In this document: piece after piece, positions 20,580 through 30,929 of the stretch
Layout of the letters: every line of letters begins with the position of its first letter
How positions within the stretch are numbered: the stretch's first letter is position 1
From: Microglena sp. YARC
Lineage: Eukaryota; Chlorophyta; Chlorophyceae; Chlamydomonadales; Chlamydomonadaceae
Assembly: GCA_022414725.1 (NCBI GenBank)
Contig: CM039462.1
Location: 60,181,428-60,245,427 of the forward strand
Length of the DNA stretch: 64,000 nt
Direction: 5' to 3'
Made by a program: the position numbers and the translations under genes
The notes under the pieces: model-generated
The model's input: only the letters and a program-made list of their open reading frames with translations
What the model was told of the DNA's origin: nothing
Databases searched by the model: none

Positions 20580-20960
20580 GGCACCCCTTTCGTACCTCTT
20601 TTACTCCATATGTATCCATTTGGACCCCTTAACACACATTTGATACTTCACCTTTATTCACAACCCTAAAAAAATATTTGTTACTCCATATGTATTCAGA
20701 CCCCCTAACACGCAATCATTACAACCCCTATACTCACAACCCTAAAAAGACATTCATTACTCCATATTTATGTATACCCCTTCACACTCATCCATTACTA
20801 CACCTATATTCACGCCCCTCAAAAACATGCATTACAACGTATACATTTAGACCCCCAACACCCATCTATTACTGCACCTATATGCACGCCCCTCAAAACA
20901 CAATCATTACTAATATATATTTAGACCCCCCAACACCGATTTATTACAACTAGGTATATA
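20580..20960. repeat. About 75-bp tandem repeat
   Basis: Four to five units with ATTACTCCATATGTATTCAGACC and CACCTATATTCACGCCCCTC type blocks (each shorter than a full unit). I match no exon edge to it. Confidence 0.7.
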
Positions 20961-21059
20961 TACCCCATAATCGGTGGTTGACCCCAGTGAAAGCAAACTG
21001 GCTGGCCCCCTCAACCTCACGCCTCGTAATAAGGCGAAATCTTTATTTATTTATACCCC

Positions 21060-21405
21060 ATAATACCCCACATATATACAGGGGTCGGCTATATTATATA
21101 ATATTAGTGAATAAATAATATTATATAATATTATATAATATTAGTCAGACGAGCCGTCTCACCAGAATTTTGAATTTATTTGAAAAACTAATATTACTGT
21201 GACACTAAAATAATATTATTTAATATTAGTTTTTCAAACATTAATATTAGTTGCCGTTCCCTAAAAATATACCCCACAACACCCCATATGTATACCCCAC
21301 AATACCCCATGATACCCCACATATATACCCCATAATAAGAACCCATGATACCCCACATATATACCCCATAATAATAACCCATGATACCATTCATTAGTCC
21401 ATATC
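21060..21405. repeat. AATATTATATAATATT palindromic tract and TACCCCATAATA repeat
   Basis: Self-complementary AT-rich sequence at 21,090-21,250, then about ten ATACCCCACAATACCCC-type units just downstream of the ex4 donor in gene sense. Confidence 0.8.
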
Positions 21406-21408
21406 TAC

Positions 21409-21569
21409 CTCTCCTCGGTTTCTGAGGGTGCCGCCTCAACAGGCGGCCGTGCACCAACAGCCGGTGCCTTTGATTTGAATGGCAACATGGCCATAGCTGT
21501 CTGATAGGCTGCAGTGTGGTACATTGTCTTCTCTGACTTGTTTTCCTGCATCTCTGGCGCCATCCCCTC
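21409..21569 (-). CDS. ex4, 161-nt exon
   Basis: The acceptor CTTTTGTGCAG ends at 21,570 and the donor GAGAG|GTAGAT starts at 21,408. The frame starts in phase 0, EGMAPEMQENKSEKTM, YHTAAYQTAMAMLPFKS, ending APSETEE with two bases left for ex5. It is a polar, Ala/Pro/Glu-rich segment with no recognised domain. Its acceptor edge is repeated twice to the right. Confidence 0.7.
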
Positions 21570-22015
21570 CTGCACAAAAGCGCATGAAGGGGCAGGGTTG
21601 GTTTCTGAGCTTGAGTGTATGCGCTGTGCTTTGTATGTATGATTTGTGTTTATGCTTTGTGTGCATGCTTTGTGTGTATGCTTTGTATTGATGCTTTGTG
21701 TGCTTGTTTGTGTGTGCTTGTTCCTGCATCTCTGATGGCATCCTCTCCTGCACAAGGGCGCATGAAGGGGCAGGGTTGGTTTCTGAGCTTGAGTGTATGT
21801 GCTATGCTTTGTATGTATGATTTGTGTTTATGCTTTGTGTGTATGCTTTGTGTGCATGCCTTGTGTGTTTGTTTGTGTGCGCTTGTTTGTGTGTGCTTGT
21901 TTTCCTGCATCTCTGGTGTCATCCTCTCCTGCACAAGGGCGCATGAAGGGGCAGGGTTGGTTGTTGAGCTTGTGTGTATGCTTTGTATGTATGCTTCGTG
22001 TGCATGCTTTGTGTA
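21570..22015 (-). repeat. Array of ex4 acceptor-edge copies, two units
   Basis: Units of about 180 bp at 21,715-21,790 and 21,900-21,975 repeat the TTGTGCAG acceptor plus about 27 nt of exon (E-R-M-P-S-E-M-Q-E). They are followed by TTTGTGTGTATGC microsatellite on the plus strand (CA-rich in gene sense). Confidence 0.85.
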
Positions 22016-22019
22016 GTGA

Positions 22020-22570
22020 GCAGTACAACGTGAGCCTAACACGTTTGAGTGATTCCTAAGGTGAAAAACAAGGGCAGTTGGCTTGGCACCAGAGAACACG
22101 GTGAGCAGTGCAACGTGAGCCTTACACAGATAAGTGATTCCTAAGGTGAAAAACAAGGGCAGTTGGCTTGGCACCAGAGAACACGGTGAGCAGTGCAACG
22201 TGAGGCTAACACAGATGAGTGATTCCTGAGGTGAAAAACAAGGGCAGTTGGCTTGGCACCAGGAGAACACGGTGAGCAGTTGCAATTGTGAGCCTAACAC
22301 AGATGAGTGATTCCTGAGGTGAAAAACAAGGGCAGTTGGCTTGGCACCAGAGAACACGGTGAGCAGTGCAATGTGAGCCTAAAACAGGTGAGTGATTCCT
22401 GAGGTGAAAAACAAGGGCAGTTGGCTTGGCACCAGAGAACACGGTGAGCAGTGCAACGTGAGCCTAACACAGATGAGTGATTCCTGAGGTGAAAAACAAG
22501 GGCAGTTGGCTTGGCACCAGAGAACACGGTGAGCAGTGCAACGTGAGCCTAACACAGATGAATGATCCCT
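22020..22570. repeat. 93-bp minisatellite, six to seven units
   Basis: Units run GTGAGCAGTGCAACGTGAG, CCTAACACAGATGAGTGATTC, CTGAGGTGAAAAACAAGGG and CTTGGCACCAGAGAACACG, with about 95% similarity. It lies in the ex3-ex4 intron and its source is not evident. A partial match continues at 22,562-22,580 and 22,735-22,755. Confidence 0.9.
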
Positions 22571-22775
22571 GAGGTGCTCCCGTTGATAAGACCTTTCCTA
22601 ATCGTCTGCTGCCCAGGGTGTACCGGCTTACACAACAGACGTCAGTCTTATCAACCCTGCACCATGAGTCTCCAGGTTGGAAGTTGTACTTTTACATACA
22701 TTTGAATGTGTAGAACAATACACGGTGAGCAGTGAAATGTGAGCCTAACAAAAATGAATGTTACACATGTAACTT
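22571..22775. other. Unique stretch between arrays, possible unrecognised exon
   Basis: The minus strand is open from about 22,660 to 22,540 (VDKTDVCCVSRYTLGSRR, LGKVLSTGAPQ) after a GGTGCAG acceptor-like site, but I find no convincing donor. ex3 and ex4 also join in phase without it. Treated as intron. Confidence 0.3.
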
Positions 22776-22779
22776 TTAC

Positions 22780-23918
22780 ATGCATGCACACATACATCCA
22801 CGACACAGTGCCATGATTGGCAGGTTGACTGTAAAAAAAAAAAACGCCTGGAGGGGCGTTGTGTTAAGGGGACCCTCCCGTACGCCGCAGCTGAGGAAAG
22901 TCACCATGGCAGACATAGTAAGTGTCACCCTCCAGGTGGTAGGGACTCCTTCATGCCACGTGTGACTGTAACATACACACATACCTCCACGACAGTCTTA
23001 TCAACGCTGCACCGATGGCCAACAGGTTGAAAGTGAGGTAAGCAAGGCAAGGCCTACAACCAACCGAGGTTCCCAGGCTCCAGAATCATGAAGCCATGCG
23101 GGTCTTCCAGAAGAATCGTTATAACCACGCCCACATAAATTACAGTAACACACATACACACATGCCTCCAAGTCAGGGCATTCGCAAGTTGCTGTGTTGC
23201 CCCAGCCCCACCCAACACTGCACCATGGGTTATCGGGTTGACTGTAACACACACACACATACCTTCACGTCAGGGCATTCACAACTTGTTGTGTTGCCCC
23301 AGCCCCACCCAACACTGCACCATGAGTTATTGGCTTGACTGCAGCATACACACACACATACCTCCACGTCAGGGCATTCACAACTTGTTGTGTTGCCCCA
23401 GCCCCACCCAACACTGCAACATGAGTTATTGGCTTGACTGCAGCATACATACACACACATACCTCCACGTCAGGGTATTCAGAAGTTGCTGTGTTGCGCC
23501 AGCCCCACCCAACACTTCACCATGGGTTCTCACGTTTACTATAACATACATACACACATACCTCCACGTCAGGGCATTGGCAAGTTGCCTTGTTGACCCA
23601 GCCCCACCCAACACTTCACCATGGGTTATCAGGTTGACTGTAACATACATTTCAGTTGCAAACAAGAACTGGCAGTGGAACAGAATGCGCAAAGCAGGTA
23701 TGCGCCCAAGGTGCTCGTATCAATGAGGCCTAGTTGTGTTGTCTGCAGGCGTAGGGTACCGGTTCACCTACAGGCAACAGCTTCAAAGATTATGCCTGGT
23801 AACATACATACACACATACCTCCACGTCAGGGCATTCAGAAGTTGCTGTGTTGCGCCAGCCCCACCCAACACTGCACCATGGGTCATCGGGTTGACTGTA
23901 ACATACATAGACACATAC
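22780..23918 (-). repeat. Array of ex3 3' edge copies with donor, about six units
   Basis: About 100-110-bp units repeat the ex3 end (GGAGATQQLANALTWR type reading, or the CPDLE frame) and the donor, followed by TG-rich intron in gene sense. Donors are GTATGT near 23,270, 23,361, 23,460, 23,560 and 23,818, and GCATGT near 23,165. Confidence 0.85.
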
Positions 23919-24044
23919 CTCCAAGTCAGGGCATTCAGAAATTCCTGTGTTGCGCCAGCCCCACCAGTTTCTGTCCCTTGATATCAGAATGCTTGGTTGG
24001 CCGCCCTCTGACAGCATGAGGCGCTTGACTGGATTGGTTTCGAC
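23919..24044 (-). CDS. ex3, 126-nt exon, both edges amplified
   Basis: The acceptor AATCGCCTGCAG ends at 24,045 and the donor TTGGAG|GTATGT starts at 23,918. It encodes 42 codons in phase 0-0: VETNPVKRLMLSEGGQ, PSILISRDRNWWGWRN, TGISECPDLE. It has the composition of a folded segment with a WWGW aromatic cluster; the family is not recognised. This is the only piece in the region that carries both the amplified acceptor edge (right array) and the amplified donor edge (left array), which identifies it as the real exon. Confidence 0.75.
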
Positions 24045-25735
24045 CTGCAGGCGATTTGAAGGTAGGAAAGACTGGGAGGGGGGAGGGAGGGGGGGGGGGG
24101 GGGGGGCAGTGAGCATGTGTGTAAGTGCAAGTGCATTGTGCATGCTTGGTTGGCCGCCCTCAGACAGCATGAGGCGCTTGACTGGATTGCTTCGACCTGC
24201 AGGCGGTTTGAAGGTAGGAAGAGTGGGAGGGGGGAGGGGCGGTGGGGTGGGTGTGGTGGTGGTGGTGGGTGAGTGGGTGGGTGGTGGAGGGAGGGGGAGG
24301 GGCAGTGTGCATGTGTGCAATTGCAAGTGCATTGTGCATGCTTGGTTGGCCGCCCTCAGACAGCATTAGGCGCTTGACTGGATTGGCTTCAACCTGCAGG
24401 CGGTTTGAAGGTAGGAAGAGTGGGAGGGGGGAGGGCGGTGGGGTGGGTGGTGGTGGTGGTGGTGGGTGAGTGGGTGGGTGGGTGGAGGGAGGGGGGAGGG
24501 GCAGTGTGCATGTGTGCAATTGCAAGTGCATTGTGCATGCTTGGTTGGCCGCCCTCAGACAGCATGAGGCGCTTGACTGGATTGGCTTCGACCTGCAGGC
24601 GGTTTGAAGGTAGGAAGAGTGGGAGGGGGGAGGGGTGGCGGGGTGGGGTGGTGGTGGTGGGCGAGTGGGTGGGTTGGGTTGGGTTGGGTTGGGTTGGGTT
24701 GGGTGGGTTGGGGGGGGGGGGGGGGGAGGGCAGTGTGCATGTGTGTAAGTGCAAGTGCATTGCGTATGCTTGGGTTGCCGCCCTCTGACAGCATGAGGCG
24801 CTTACCTGGATTGGTTTCAACCTGCAGGCATTTCAAAGGTAGGAAGAGTGGGAGGGTGGGAGGGGCGGTGGGGGTTGGAGGGGGCAGTGAGCATGTGGGT
24901 TAGTGTGTTGGAAGGGTATGAAGAGTGTGAGGGGGGAGGGGGGGGGGGGGGGGGGGGGGGCGAGCGGGGCATTGTGCATGCTTGGTTGGCCGCCCTCAGA
25001 CAGCATGAGGCGCTTGACTGGATTGGCTTCAACCTGCAGGCGGTTTGAAGGTAGGAAGAGTGGGAGGGGAGGGGCGGTGGTGGGGTGGTGGTGGTGGTGG
25101 TGGGTGAGTGGGTGGGTGGGTGGAGGGAGGGGGGGAGGGGGCAGTGTGCATGTGTGCAATTGCAAGTGCATTGTGCATGCTTGGTTGGCCGCCCTCAGAC
25201 AGCATGAGGCGCTTGACTGGATTGGCTTCGACCTGCAGGCGGTTTGAAGGTAGGAAGAGTGGAGGGGGGAGGGGTGGCGGGGTGGGGTGGTGGTGGTGGG
25301 TGAGTGGGTGGGTTGGGTTGGGTTGGGTTGGGTTGGGTTGGGTTGGGTTGGGGGGGGGGGGGGGGGGGGAGGCAGTGTGCATGTGTGTAAGTGCAAGTGC
25401 ATTGCGTATGCTTGGGTTGCCGCCCTCTGACAGCATGAGGCGCTTACCTGGATTGGTTTCAACCTGCAGGCATTTCAAAGGTAGGAAGAGTGGGAGGGTG
25501 GGAGGGGCGGTGGGGGGTTGGAGGGGGCAGTGAGCATGTGGGTTAGTGTGTTGGAAGGGTATGAAGAGTGTGAGGGGGGAGGGGGGGGGGGGGGGGGGGG
25601 GCGAGGGGGCATTGTGTATGCTTGGTTGGCCTCCCTCTGACAGCATGAGGCGCTTGACTGGATTGGTTTCAACCTGCAGGCAGTTTTAAGGAAGGAAGAG
25701 TGGGAGGGGAAAGGGGCGGGGGGGGAGGATTTTTA
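24045..25735 (-). repeat. Array of ex3 acceptor-edge copies, eight units
   Basis: Units of 190-230 bp each carry the GCCTGCAG acceptor, about 60 nt of exon start (NPVKRLMLSEGGQPS) and a plus-strand G-rich filler (C-rich in gene sense) with (GGGTT)n or (GGT)n. Copies near 24,195, 24,400, 24,595, 24,825, 25,040, 25,240, 25,468 and 25,675. A higher-order 645-bp repeat is visible, because 24,400-25,040 closely resembles 25,040-25,680. Confidence 0.9.
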
Positions 25736-26792
25736 CCAACTGATCAATCCAATTGTCTCATCACCTTCTCAGTGCAGCACATGCTGGTGTTAACCCTAGA
25801 CTGATGTTTTTTTAATTGTGAATTATGATTACGACCTCCTGATATATCCAATCATCAACTTCTCAGTCAGCTGCAGCACATGCTGGTGATAACCCTAAAC
25901 CAGCCTAAACTGATGTTTTTTTTATTGTGAACTATGATTAAATCCTCCTGATAAATTAAATTGTCTCGTCACCTTCACAGTCAGCTGCAGCACATGCTGG
26001 TGATAAACCTAGACTGATAGTTTTAATAATTTGATTATTAATTATGATAACGTACTCCTGATAAATCCAATCATCACCTTCTCAGTCAGCTGCAGCACAA
26101 GCTGGTGATAACCCTAGACTGGTTTTTTTATGATTTAATTCTTAATTGTGATTAACATACTCCTGCTAAATCAAATCATCACCTTCTCAGTGCAGCACAT
26201 GCTGGTGGTAACCTAGACTTGTTCGTATTATTATTAATTTATGATAACGCAATCCTGATAAATTCAATCATCACCTTCTCAGTCAACTGCAGCACATGCT
26301 GGTGGTCACCCTATACAGATTTGTTTAATTATATAATTATTAATTATGATAACGCAATCCTGATAAATTCAATAATCACCTTCTCAGTCAGCTGCAGCAC
26401 ATGCTGGTGATCACCCTATACAGATTTGTTTAATTATATAATTATTAATTATGATAACGCAATCCTGATAAAGTCAATCATCACCTTCTCAGTCAGCTGC
26501 AGCACATGCTGAGGATAACTCTAGACTGTTTTTTTTTATGATTTTATTATTAATTATGATCACAAACTCCTGATAAGTCCAATTGTCTCGTCACCTTCTC
26601 AGTCTGCTGCAGCACATGCTGGTGGTAACCCTAGACTGACATTTTTTTAAACTCTCAATTATGATTATATACTCCTGATAAATCAAATCATCACCTTCTC
26701 AGTCAATTGCAGCACATATTGTTGACAACCCTAGACTGATGTTTTTAAATTCTGAATTATGATTACGTACTCCTGATAAATGAAATCATCAC
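25736..26792 (-). repeat. About 105-bp array of ex2 3' edge copies with donor, ten units
   Basis: Each unit holds the ex2 end (QHVLQLTEK type) and its GTGATGA donor, then an AT-rich stretch with TTATCAGGAG. All or nearly all donors are intact (AAG|GTGATG). The unit near 25,970 has GTGAAGG in place of GAGAAGG. Confidence 0.9.
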
Positions 26793-26934
26793 CTTCTCAG
26801 TCAATTGCAGCACATGTTGGTCCCACACTGCTTCAGCAGTGCTTTCTGCAGAAGGTAGATGAAGACTAGCAACCAGCGGTTCGAGACGAAGCTTTTTCCA
26901 CAGCTTACTTGCAGGAGGAGCTGTTGGGATGACG
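26793..26934 (-). CDS. ex2, 142-nt exon
   Basis: The acceptor CCACTGCAG ends at 26,935 and the donor GAGAAG|GTGATG starts at 26,792. One base completes a Ser codon from ex1; then VIPTAPPASKLWKKLRL, EPLVASLHLPSAESTAE and AVWDQHVLQLTEK, ending in phase 0. An acceptor 14 nt further in (CCCAACAG) is also good but gives a frame that does not fit ex1. Amphipathic helix-like; no family recognised. Confidence 0.65.
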
Positions 26935-27215
26935 CTGCAGTGGATGGGGAAGGTGCTGCTGGTGTCCATGGGGGTGTTGAATGCATGGGGTGCATGGGGT
27001 ATTGAATGCATGGGGGTGCATGGATTATTGAATGCAAGAGGGTGTTGAATGCATGTGTGTGCATGGGGGGGGTGAATGCATGTGTGTGCAGGGGGGGGCG
27101 GGGGGGGGGGGGGGGGAGGTGAATGCACGTGAGTGCATGGGTTTGTATGAAGACAAGCAACACAGTTGCTGATGGTGGAGCTGTTTGGATGCCATGATAG
27201 TGATTGGGAAAGTTT
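26935..27215 (-). repeat. GTGTTGAATGCATGGG repeat and an ex2 acceptor-edge copy
   Basis: TGAATGCATGGGGTGCA units (C-rich in gene sense) at 26,960-27,145, then a diverged copy of the ex2 acceptor and start at about 27,140-27,210 (CCAAACAG|CTCC). A poly-G tract lies at 27,090-27,117. Confidence 0.7.
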
Positions 27216-27338
27216 GTCTGAGTGCATGTACGATGCCCCCCACCCCCGCACACTTACACACACACAAATACAAGGCATACCCCCCACGCGAATGCATGCA
27301 TATATATAAATACGAATATATGCATATGCTTTTCCCAC

Positions 27339-27606
27339 CTTATCAGCACCGTTTTTCTCTTGGTCACAAATCTTGCCCAGAAGTTGAAGGTAGCTGTCCC
27401 CTTGGCCACGGTCACAAGAGTGCTGCGCCAGATTATGCTTTTCCGTTCGGCCTCACACATCTCCAAAACCACATGAGTATATTGCTTCGGTATGTTGTTC
27501 ACCACAACCGCATTCAACTGAATCACAGATTCTAGCTCCCCATGAGCAGCCTCTGGCCTGGCTTGGAGTGCGTTAGAAGTCATGGGAACAACCACCGTCC
27601 AAGTCC
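27339..27606 (-). CDS. ex1, most 5' exon of the left gene model
   Basis: The donor GATAAG|GTGGGA starts at 27,338 and leaves two bases. The frame is open for 85 codons from 27,595: MTSNALQARPEAAHGEL, ESVIQLNAVVVNNIPKQ, YTHVVLEMCEAERKSII and so on to FVTKRKTVLI. It is closed upstream by TGA at 27,608-27,610. It may start at the ATG at 27,583 as a first coding exon, or follow a weak acceptor (CTTGAG) at 27,607. It looks like a folded mixed alpha/beta segment, but I cannot name it. Confidence 0.6.
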
Positions 27607-27610
27607 CTCA

Positions 27611-27672
27611 AGCCAAGCCAATCGAAGCCAAGCCAAGCCAAGCCAAGCCAAGCCAAGCCAAGCCAAGCCAAT
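27611..27672. repeat. (AAGCC)n microsatellite
   Basis: About eleven AAGCC pentamers, immediately upstream of ex1 in gene sense. Confidence 0.95.
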
Positions 27673-27774
27673 CGAAGAGGTTATCTACAGTTTTTGCTTG
27701 GCTGGTGCACTGAGCATAAGCGGGTGGTATATGGCTAATGACCAGACCCCCCTAGTGAACTCAAGTACCACAGG

Positions 27775-27890
27775 TGGTGGCTATTTCAGGCTATTTCGGA
27801 ATCTCTCAGGTTTTTTCAGGTTCTTTGAGGCTATTTCATGCTATTTCGGGTTTATCTCAGGCTTTGTCAGGTTATTTCAGGTCAAAGGTG
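27775..27890. repeat. GGCTATTTCAG short tandem repeat
   Basis: About ten diverged 11-bp units of the type GGCTATTTCAG. Confidence 0.8.
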
Positions 27891-27899
27891 CAATTAGTG

Positions 27900-29380
27900 G
27901 AGGACAGCCCACTGCTCCCAACCCGACACGGGTACCACTAGCAATACAGGTCCTAGTGATGACACAGGTCCCTCTAGTTGATGCAGGCTCCACTTCTGAC
28001 GCAGGTCCTACCACTGGAACAGATCTCACAGCCAGATACTGGTCTCGATAATGTGACCAGCCCCTGAGGGGCTGCTGCATGCACGGCTTCTGGGAAGCAA
28101 TCTATGCTGCTGCTCTGCTGGTAAGCTAATGTGACCTGCAGAGCTGATGCATGCGGCCCGTGGGTCTGTCTTCCGCTAGTAACCCGTTGCTGGATGGACG
28201 CAAGTTGCGAGTTAGTGACAACGACGAGCTAGTAGGCGGAATTGATTGCGATTTGTGGAGATTGGCTCGAAGTGCGAAGATGCATCGTCCGCTGGGGCAG
28301 CTTGCCAGACCGCAAGCCATCAGCTGGTTACAGCAAATTGTCACAACGTTCTGAAGGTCGCAGCGAATTCCAGACGAAGATTATGAGCCAGAACTGCGAT
28401 TACTCATTTCAGCGAGCTATTTCACAAGCCGATGGTTACAAAAACTGTGGAGGGGTACGTAACACCAGCAGTCGCATAGTAAGCGAGTGAGTGAACCTTA
28501 GTAACGGTCCCCTTGCAGTTGAGCTAGAAAGGCACGCAAGCCAGCTTTCAAGCCATCTCACACACCAAATCCCCAGATAAAACGGATGTCCACGCTGGCG
28601 CTGGCGAAGTGCCCCTCCACCAGCGCCCTCCACCCTCCTACACGAAGTTCCTAAGGCAACTTTCCAGCTATTTCCTGGGATATATTTCCAAATAGCTTCT
28701 CCCACTCCCGTTCCGTCAAGCTGCGGCCACATTTTGAGTCCAGTAGGGCACCAGGTACCGCCATCACCGTATCTGTCCACGCTGGCCAGTCTGGACGTTG
28801 GAGCCGCCTGGAGCCCCGACGCCCCGCGCCCACCTGCCTGACTTCAACGGTTGATCAACGGAAATCGGCCAAATGGACATGGACAGGAGGAACCAGGAAC
28901 AAGGGGCGGGCGGAACGGTAAACCCTAACGGTCCTCCTCATATGACAACCAGCTAGCCACAGCTAGCACACTATTTATCTTTACCTGCCTCGCTGGGTCC
29001 CGAGTTTCTGACATTGTATTCTTCTTCTCTCCTCACAACAACCAATAGGTTATAACAGGGTGGGGCAAGGGTTCTAATCCGTTATATCTATCTTACTGGT
29101 AGATCAAATAGTATGGCACCCATTTGAGCCATCGCCCATGGCAGTACACGGAGCAGCGTGTACCACCTAGACTGGAGTAGCCCTACCAGAAATAACTTGC
29201 CCTACCAAAAACAAAGCCCTGTTTAAACCCGAAATCTTCGTTGATCGTGATTAACCTATGCGAGGCATTCAGGGTACATGCCCCTGATGAAAGGTGGAAT
29301 GTGGTTTGTCAGTCGTTTATTAATGGGTTGTTTAGAGCATTCGTGTTGCAGCCACATGCAACCAGCAAGCACCTTAGCTG
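27900..29380. other. Non-repetitive stretch without a supported gene
   Basis: Frames of 60-114 codons occur on both strands (for example plus 28,242-28,490 and minus 28,651-28,833, with SLTEREWEKLFGNIS), but none shows a domain or splice structure I can defend. It may be a degraded mobile element or hold an exon I cannot recognise. Confidence 0.4.
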
Positions 29381-29384
29381 TGTA

Positions 29385-29435
29385 TGTTGTTGCAGTCCAG
29401 GGGCAGCCAAATAGTAGAAAGGGATTAGCCCAAAT
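29385..29435 (+). repeat. Rep-A fragment
   Basis: TGTTGCAGTCCAGGGGCAG start of the element only; it is truncated. Confidence 0.5.
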
Positions 29436-29507
29436 GTGATAGTCCGTATTGGACTATACACCGCACTGGACATCAAGCGCTTGGTGTCCAGTGAGTGTAT
29501 ACCAGGG

Positions 29508-29735
29508 TTAGCCCCTTTCAGTGATGTACAATGGTCTACGGTAGTGGTAGTCCAGATCGCTTGAGGATGAAGAGTCGGGGGTTCGACTCCCCCTTCGATC
29601 GTTCTTGGCGTTGTAGGTCGTTGTCAACCGCGATGGTAGCTTGTCCAGTTGAGGTAGGAGACCGCTCCACACCCACGTACGACGGGCTCCCTTAACACCA
29701 CGCCCCACCAGGCGTTATCATTACCTTTTTTATAC
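29508..29735 (+). mobile_element. tRNA-derived SINE, near full length
   Basis: TTTCAGTGATGTA start, A-box region TGGTCTACGGTAGTGG (small insertion), perfect B box GGTTCGACTCC, then the family body (GGTAGCTTGTCCAGTTGAGG, ACGACGGGCTCCCTTAAC) and the tail GGCGTTATCATTA. It is followed at once by a MITE-1 relative. Confidence 0.8.
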
Positions 29736-29927
29736 CAGGGTTGTTCAGGACGCTGCGTCCTCCGTCGCAGGCGCTACGTTGAAGGGTCCGTTGCATCACA
29801 GGACACAACGTGGGGAGGGTCCGTCGACCAGAAGGAAGGGCCCCCCCGTTGCGTCGCAGGACGCAGGCTATACAATTGTTTGCGTCTCAGGCAGCAGAGC
29901 TGGGGGTCCTCCTGGGAGTACCCCTGG
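29735..29927. mobile_element. MITE-1 relative
   Basis: CCAGGGTT at the left and ACCCCTGG at the right, flanked by TATAC on both sides, which could be a target-site duplication. The interior GTCGCAGGACGCAGG repeats match 35,820-35,990. Confidence 0.6.
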
Positions 29928-29974
29928 TGTATACCGGTAGTCCAGTACGAATTATCACATAAATCGTTACAAAA

Positions 29975-30520
29975 TCCCATCAAATCAATGTCGAGACAGG
30001 ATAGCAGCACAGCCTGCCTACTATCCAATTGTATGACATTTTGGTTTAGAGGATATTTTTACTAACTTAGCAAAAATCAATGTCGATACCGAACAGCGCC
30101 GGGGCAGCTGGACAGTTTTATAACAGTGAGGGTATAAGCAACATACACCTCAGAAACTGGTCCAAGAGGTAAACTCCAAAAAGCGAAATGAAACAGCTCG
30201 TAAAATGTTATTGTCCGTTGCATCGGACACTGAGTTGGCATAGTGCGCGCGTGGTCCAGGTGCCCCAGGACCCGGGTTGCCTGCCGCCAGGCCATAGGCT
30301 AGCTATGGCCTGCACGTGTCTTCAAAATCTTCCTGGAGACTTCCTATTCTATATAGCCGCACGAGTTGCGATGTTAACTCTCTGCTCTTCAGTCTTCACT
30401 GTGTAACAACTCTATCGATTGAAATAAAAGAGCTTCGACGAAAAAGCATAGCGAACGACAAAAGCATGCAGAACAAGCATGGAGCGAAGAAAGCGAAATA
30501 CAAGTATTAAGTAGAAAGCA
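29975..30520 (-). repeat. Rep-C, inverted copy
   Basis: Pieces near 29,985 and 30,075-30,180 are the reverse complement of the units at 30.95-33.6 kb (CAGCTGGACAGTTTTATAAC and neighbours). No protein of a mobile element is visible. Confidence 0.6.
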
Positions 30521-30683
30521 AAGAGTGTCCATCAGTCCATGACCTAGTTAGCGAGATTCCACAAGAAAGCGAAGCAATACAACATTTGAGAGAGAGTTCT
30601 GGAGGGTTCGTTAAATTGAAAATTGGAAATTGGAAATTCGAACATCCAAGTAAATCACACTGTCGGGGACAGTTGACCCTACT

Positions 30684-30881
30684 ATGGACGTGGCGTTATC
30701 GACACCGGTTCATGAGCTCACCTTGCTCGAGTTGGCAACAAAGCTGAAACCAATCACGTTTCATACGTTGGACGACCACCTAGGAACCGAATCGCTCCCG
30801 AAGGGGTTCGGACAAGGCATCTCCTTAGATCAAGGTCGGAAACTCTGCCATTTAGCCACTCCGAATCCGGGTCAAGGATGA
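30684..30881 (+). CDS. Small open frame, 65 codons, doubtful
   Basis: It starts at ATG and reads MDVALSTPVHELTLLEL, LKPITFHTLDDHLGTES and SLDQGRKLCHLATPNPG before a stop. It lies between inverted and direct Rep-C copies, so it could be a remnant of the mobile element that carries them. I recognise no domain and it could be chance. Confidence 0.25.
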   Translation: MDVALSTPVHELTLLELATKLKPITFHTLDDHLGTESLPKGFGQGISLDQGRKLCHLATPNPGQG

Positions 30882-30929
30882 CGGTTCATTTATTTTACCT
30901 TATAAAGTCATTGCCGAGACAGAACATCA

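Larger units (their letters stand above)
1..27606 (-). other. Inferred multi-exon gene, exons ex1-ex12, product not recognised
   Basis: Twelve minus-strand segments are open in one frame and bordered by AG acceptors and GT donors: 27,339-27,606; 26,793-26,934; 23,919-24,044; 21,409-21,569; 19,085-19,451; 15,206-17,188; 13,285-13,589; 9,647-9,872; 7,924-7,967; 4,824-5,164; 2,452-2,624; 1-14. Junction phases agree at all eleven joins (leftover bases 2,0,0,2,0,0,2,0,2,1,0). At two joins I picked between possible acceptors by phase, so those two are weaker. The joined product is about 1,380 residues. I see no transmembrane segment, kinase motif or other named domain, and I cannot name the family. 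A first ATG could be at 27,583, with an in-frame stop just upstream (27,608-27,610), or the gene could be the continuation of the EF-hand gene to the right. The model is inferred from sequence only, without transcripts. Confidence 0.6.

Noticed and set aside
22150..22260. Plus-strand microexon in the 93-bp unit (CACCAG acceptor, ACG|GTGAGC donor)
   Set aside because: Only seven to eight bases lie between the sites, the strand is opposite to every supported exon, and no reading frame context exists.
22020..22570. A regular 93-bp array that might suggest a CRISPR array
   Set aside because: The whole unit is conserved, with no variable spacers, and the context is eukaryotic intron sequence with no cas genes.
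26219..26410. Small hydrophobic plus-strand frame in the ex2 donor array
   Set aside because: It is the antisense of two AT-rich array units and is repeated with the unit.
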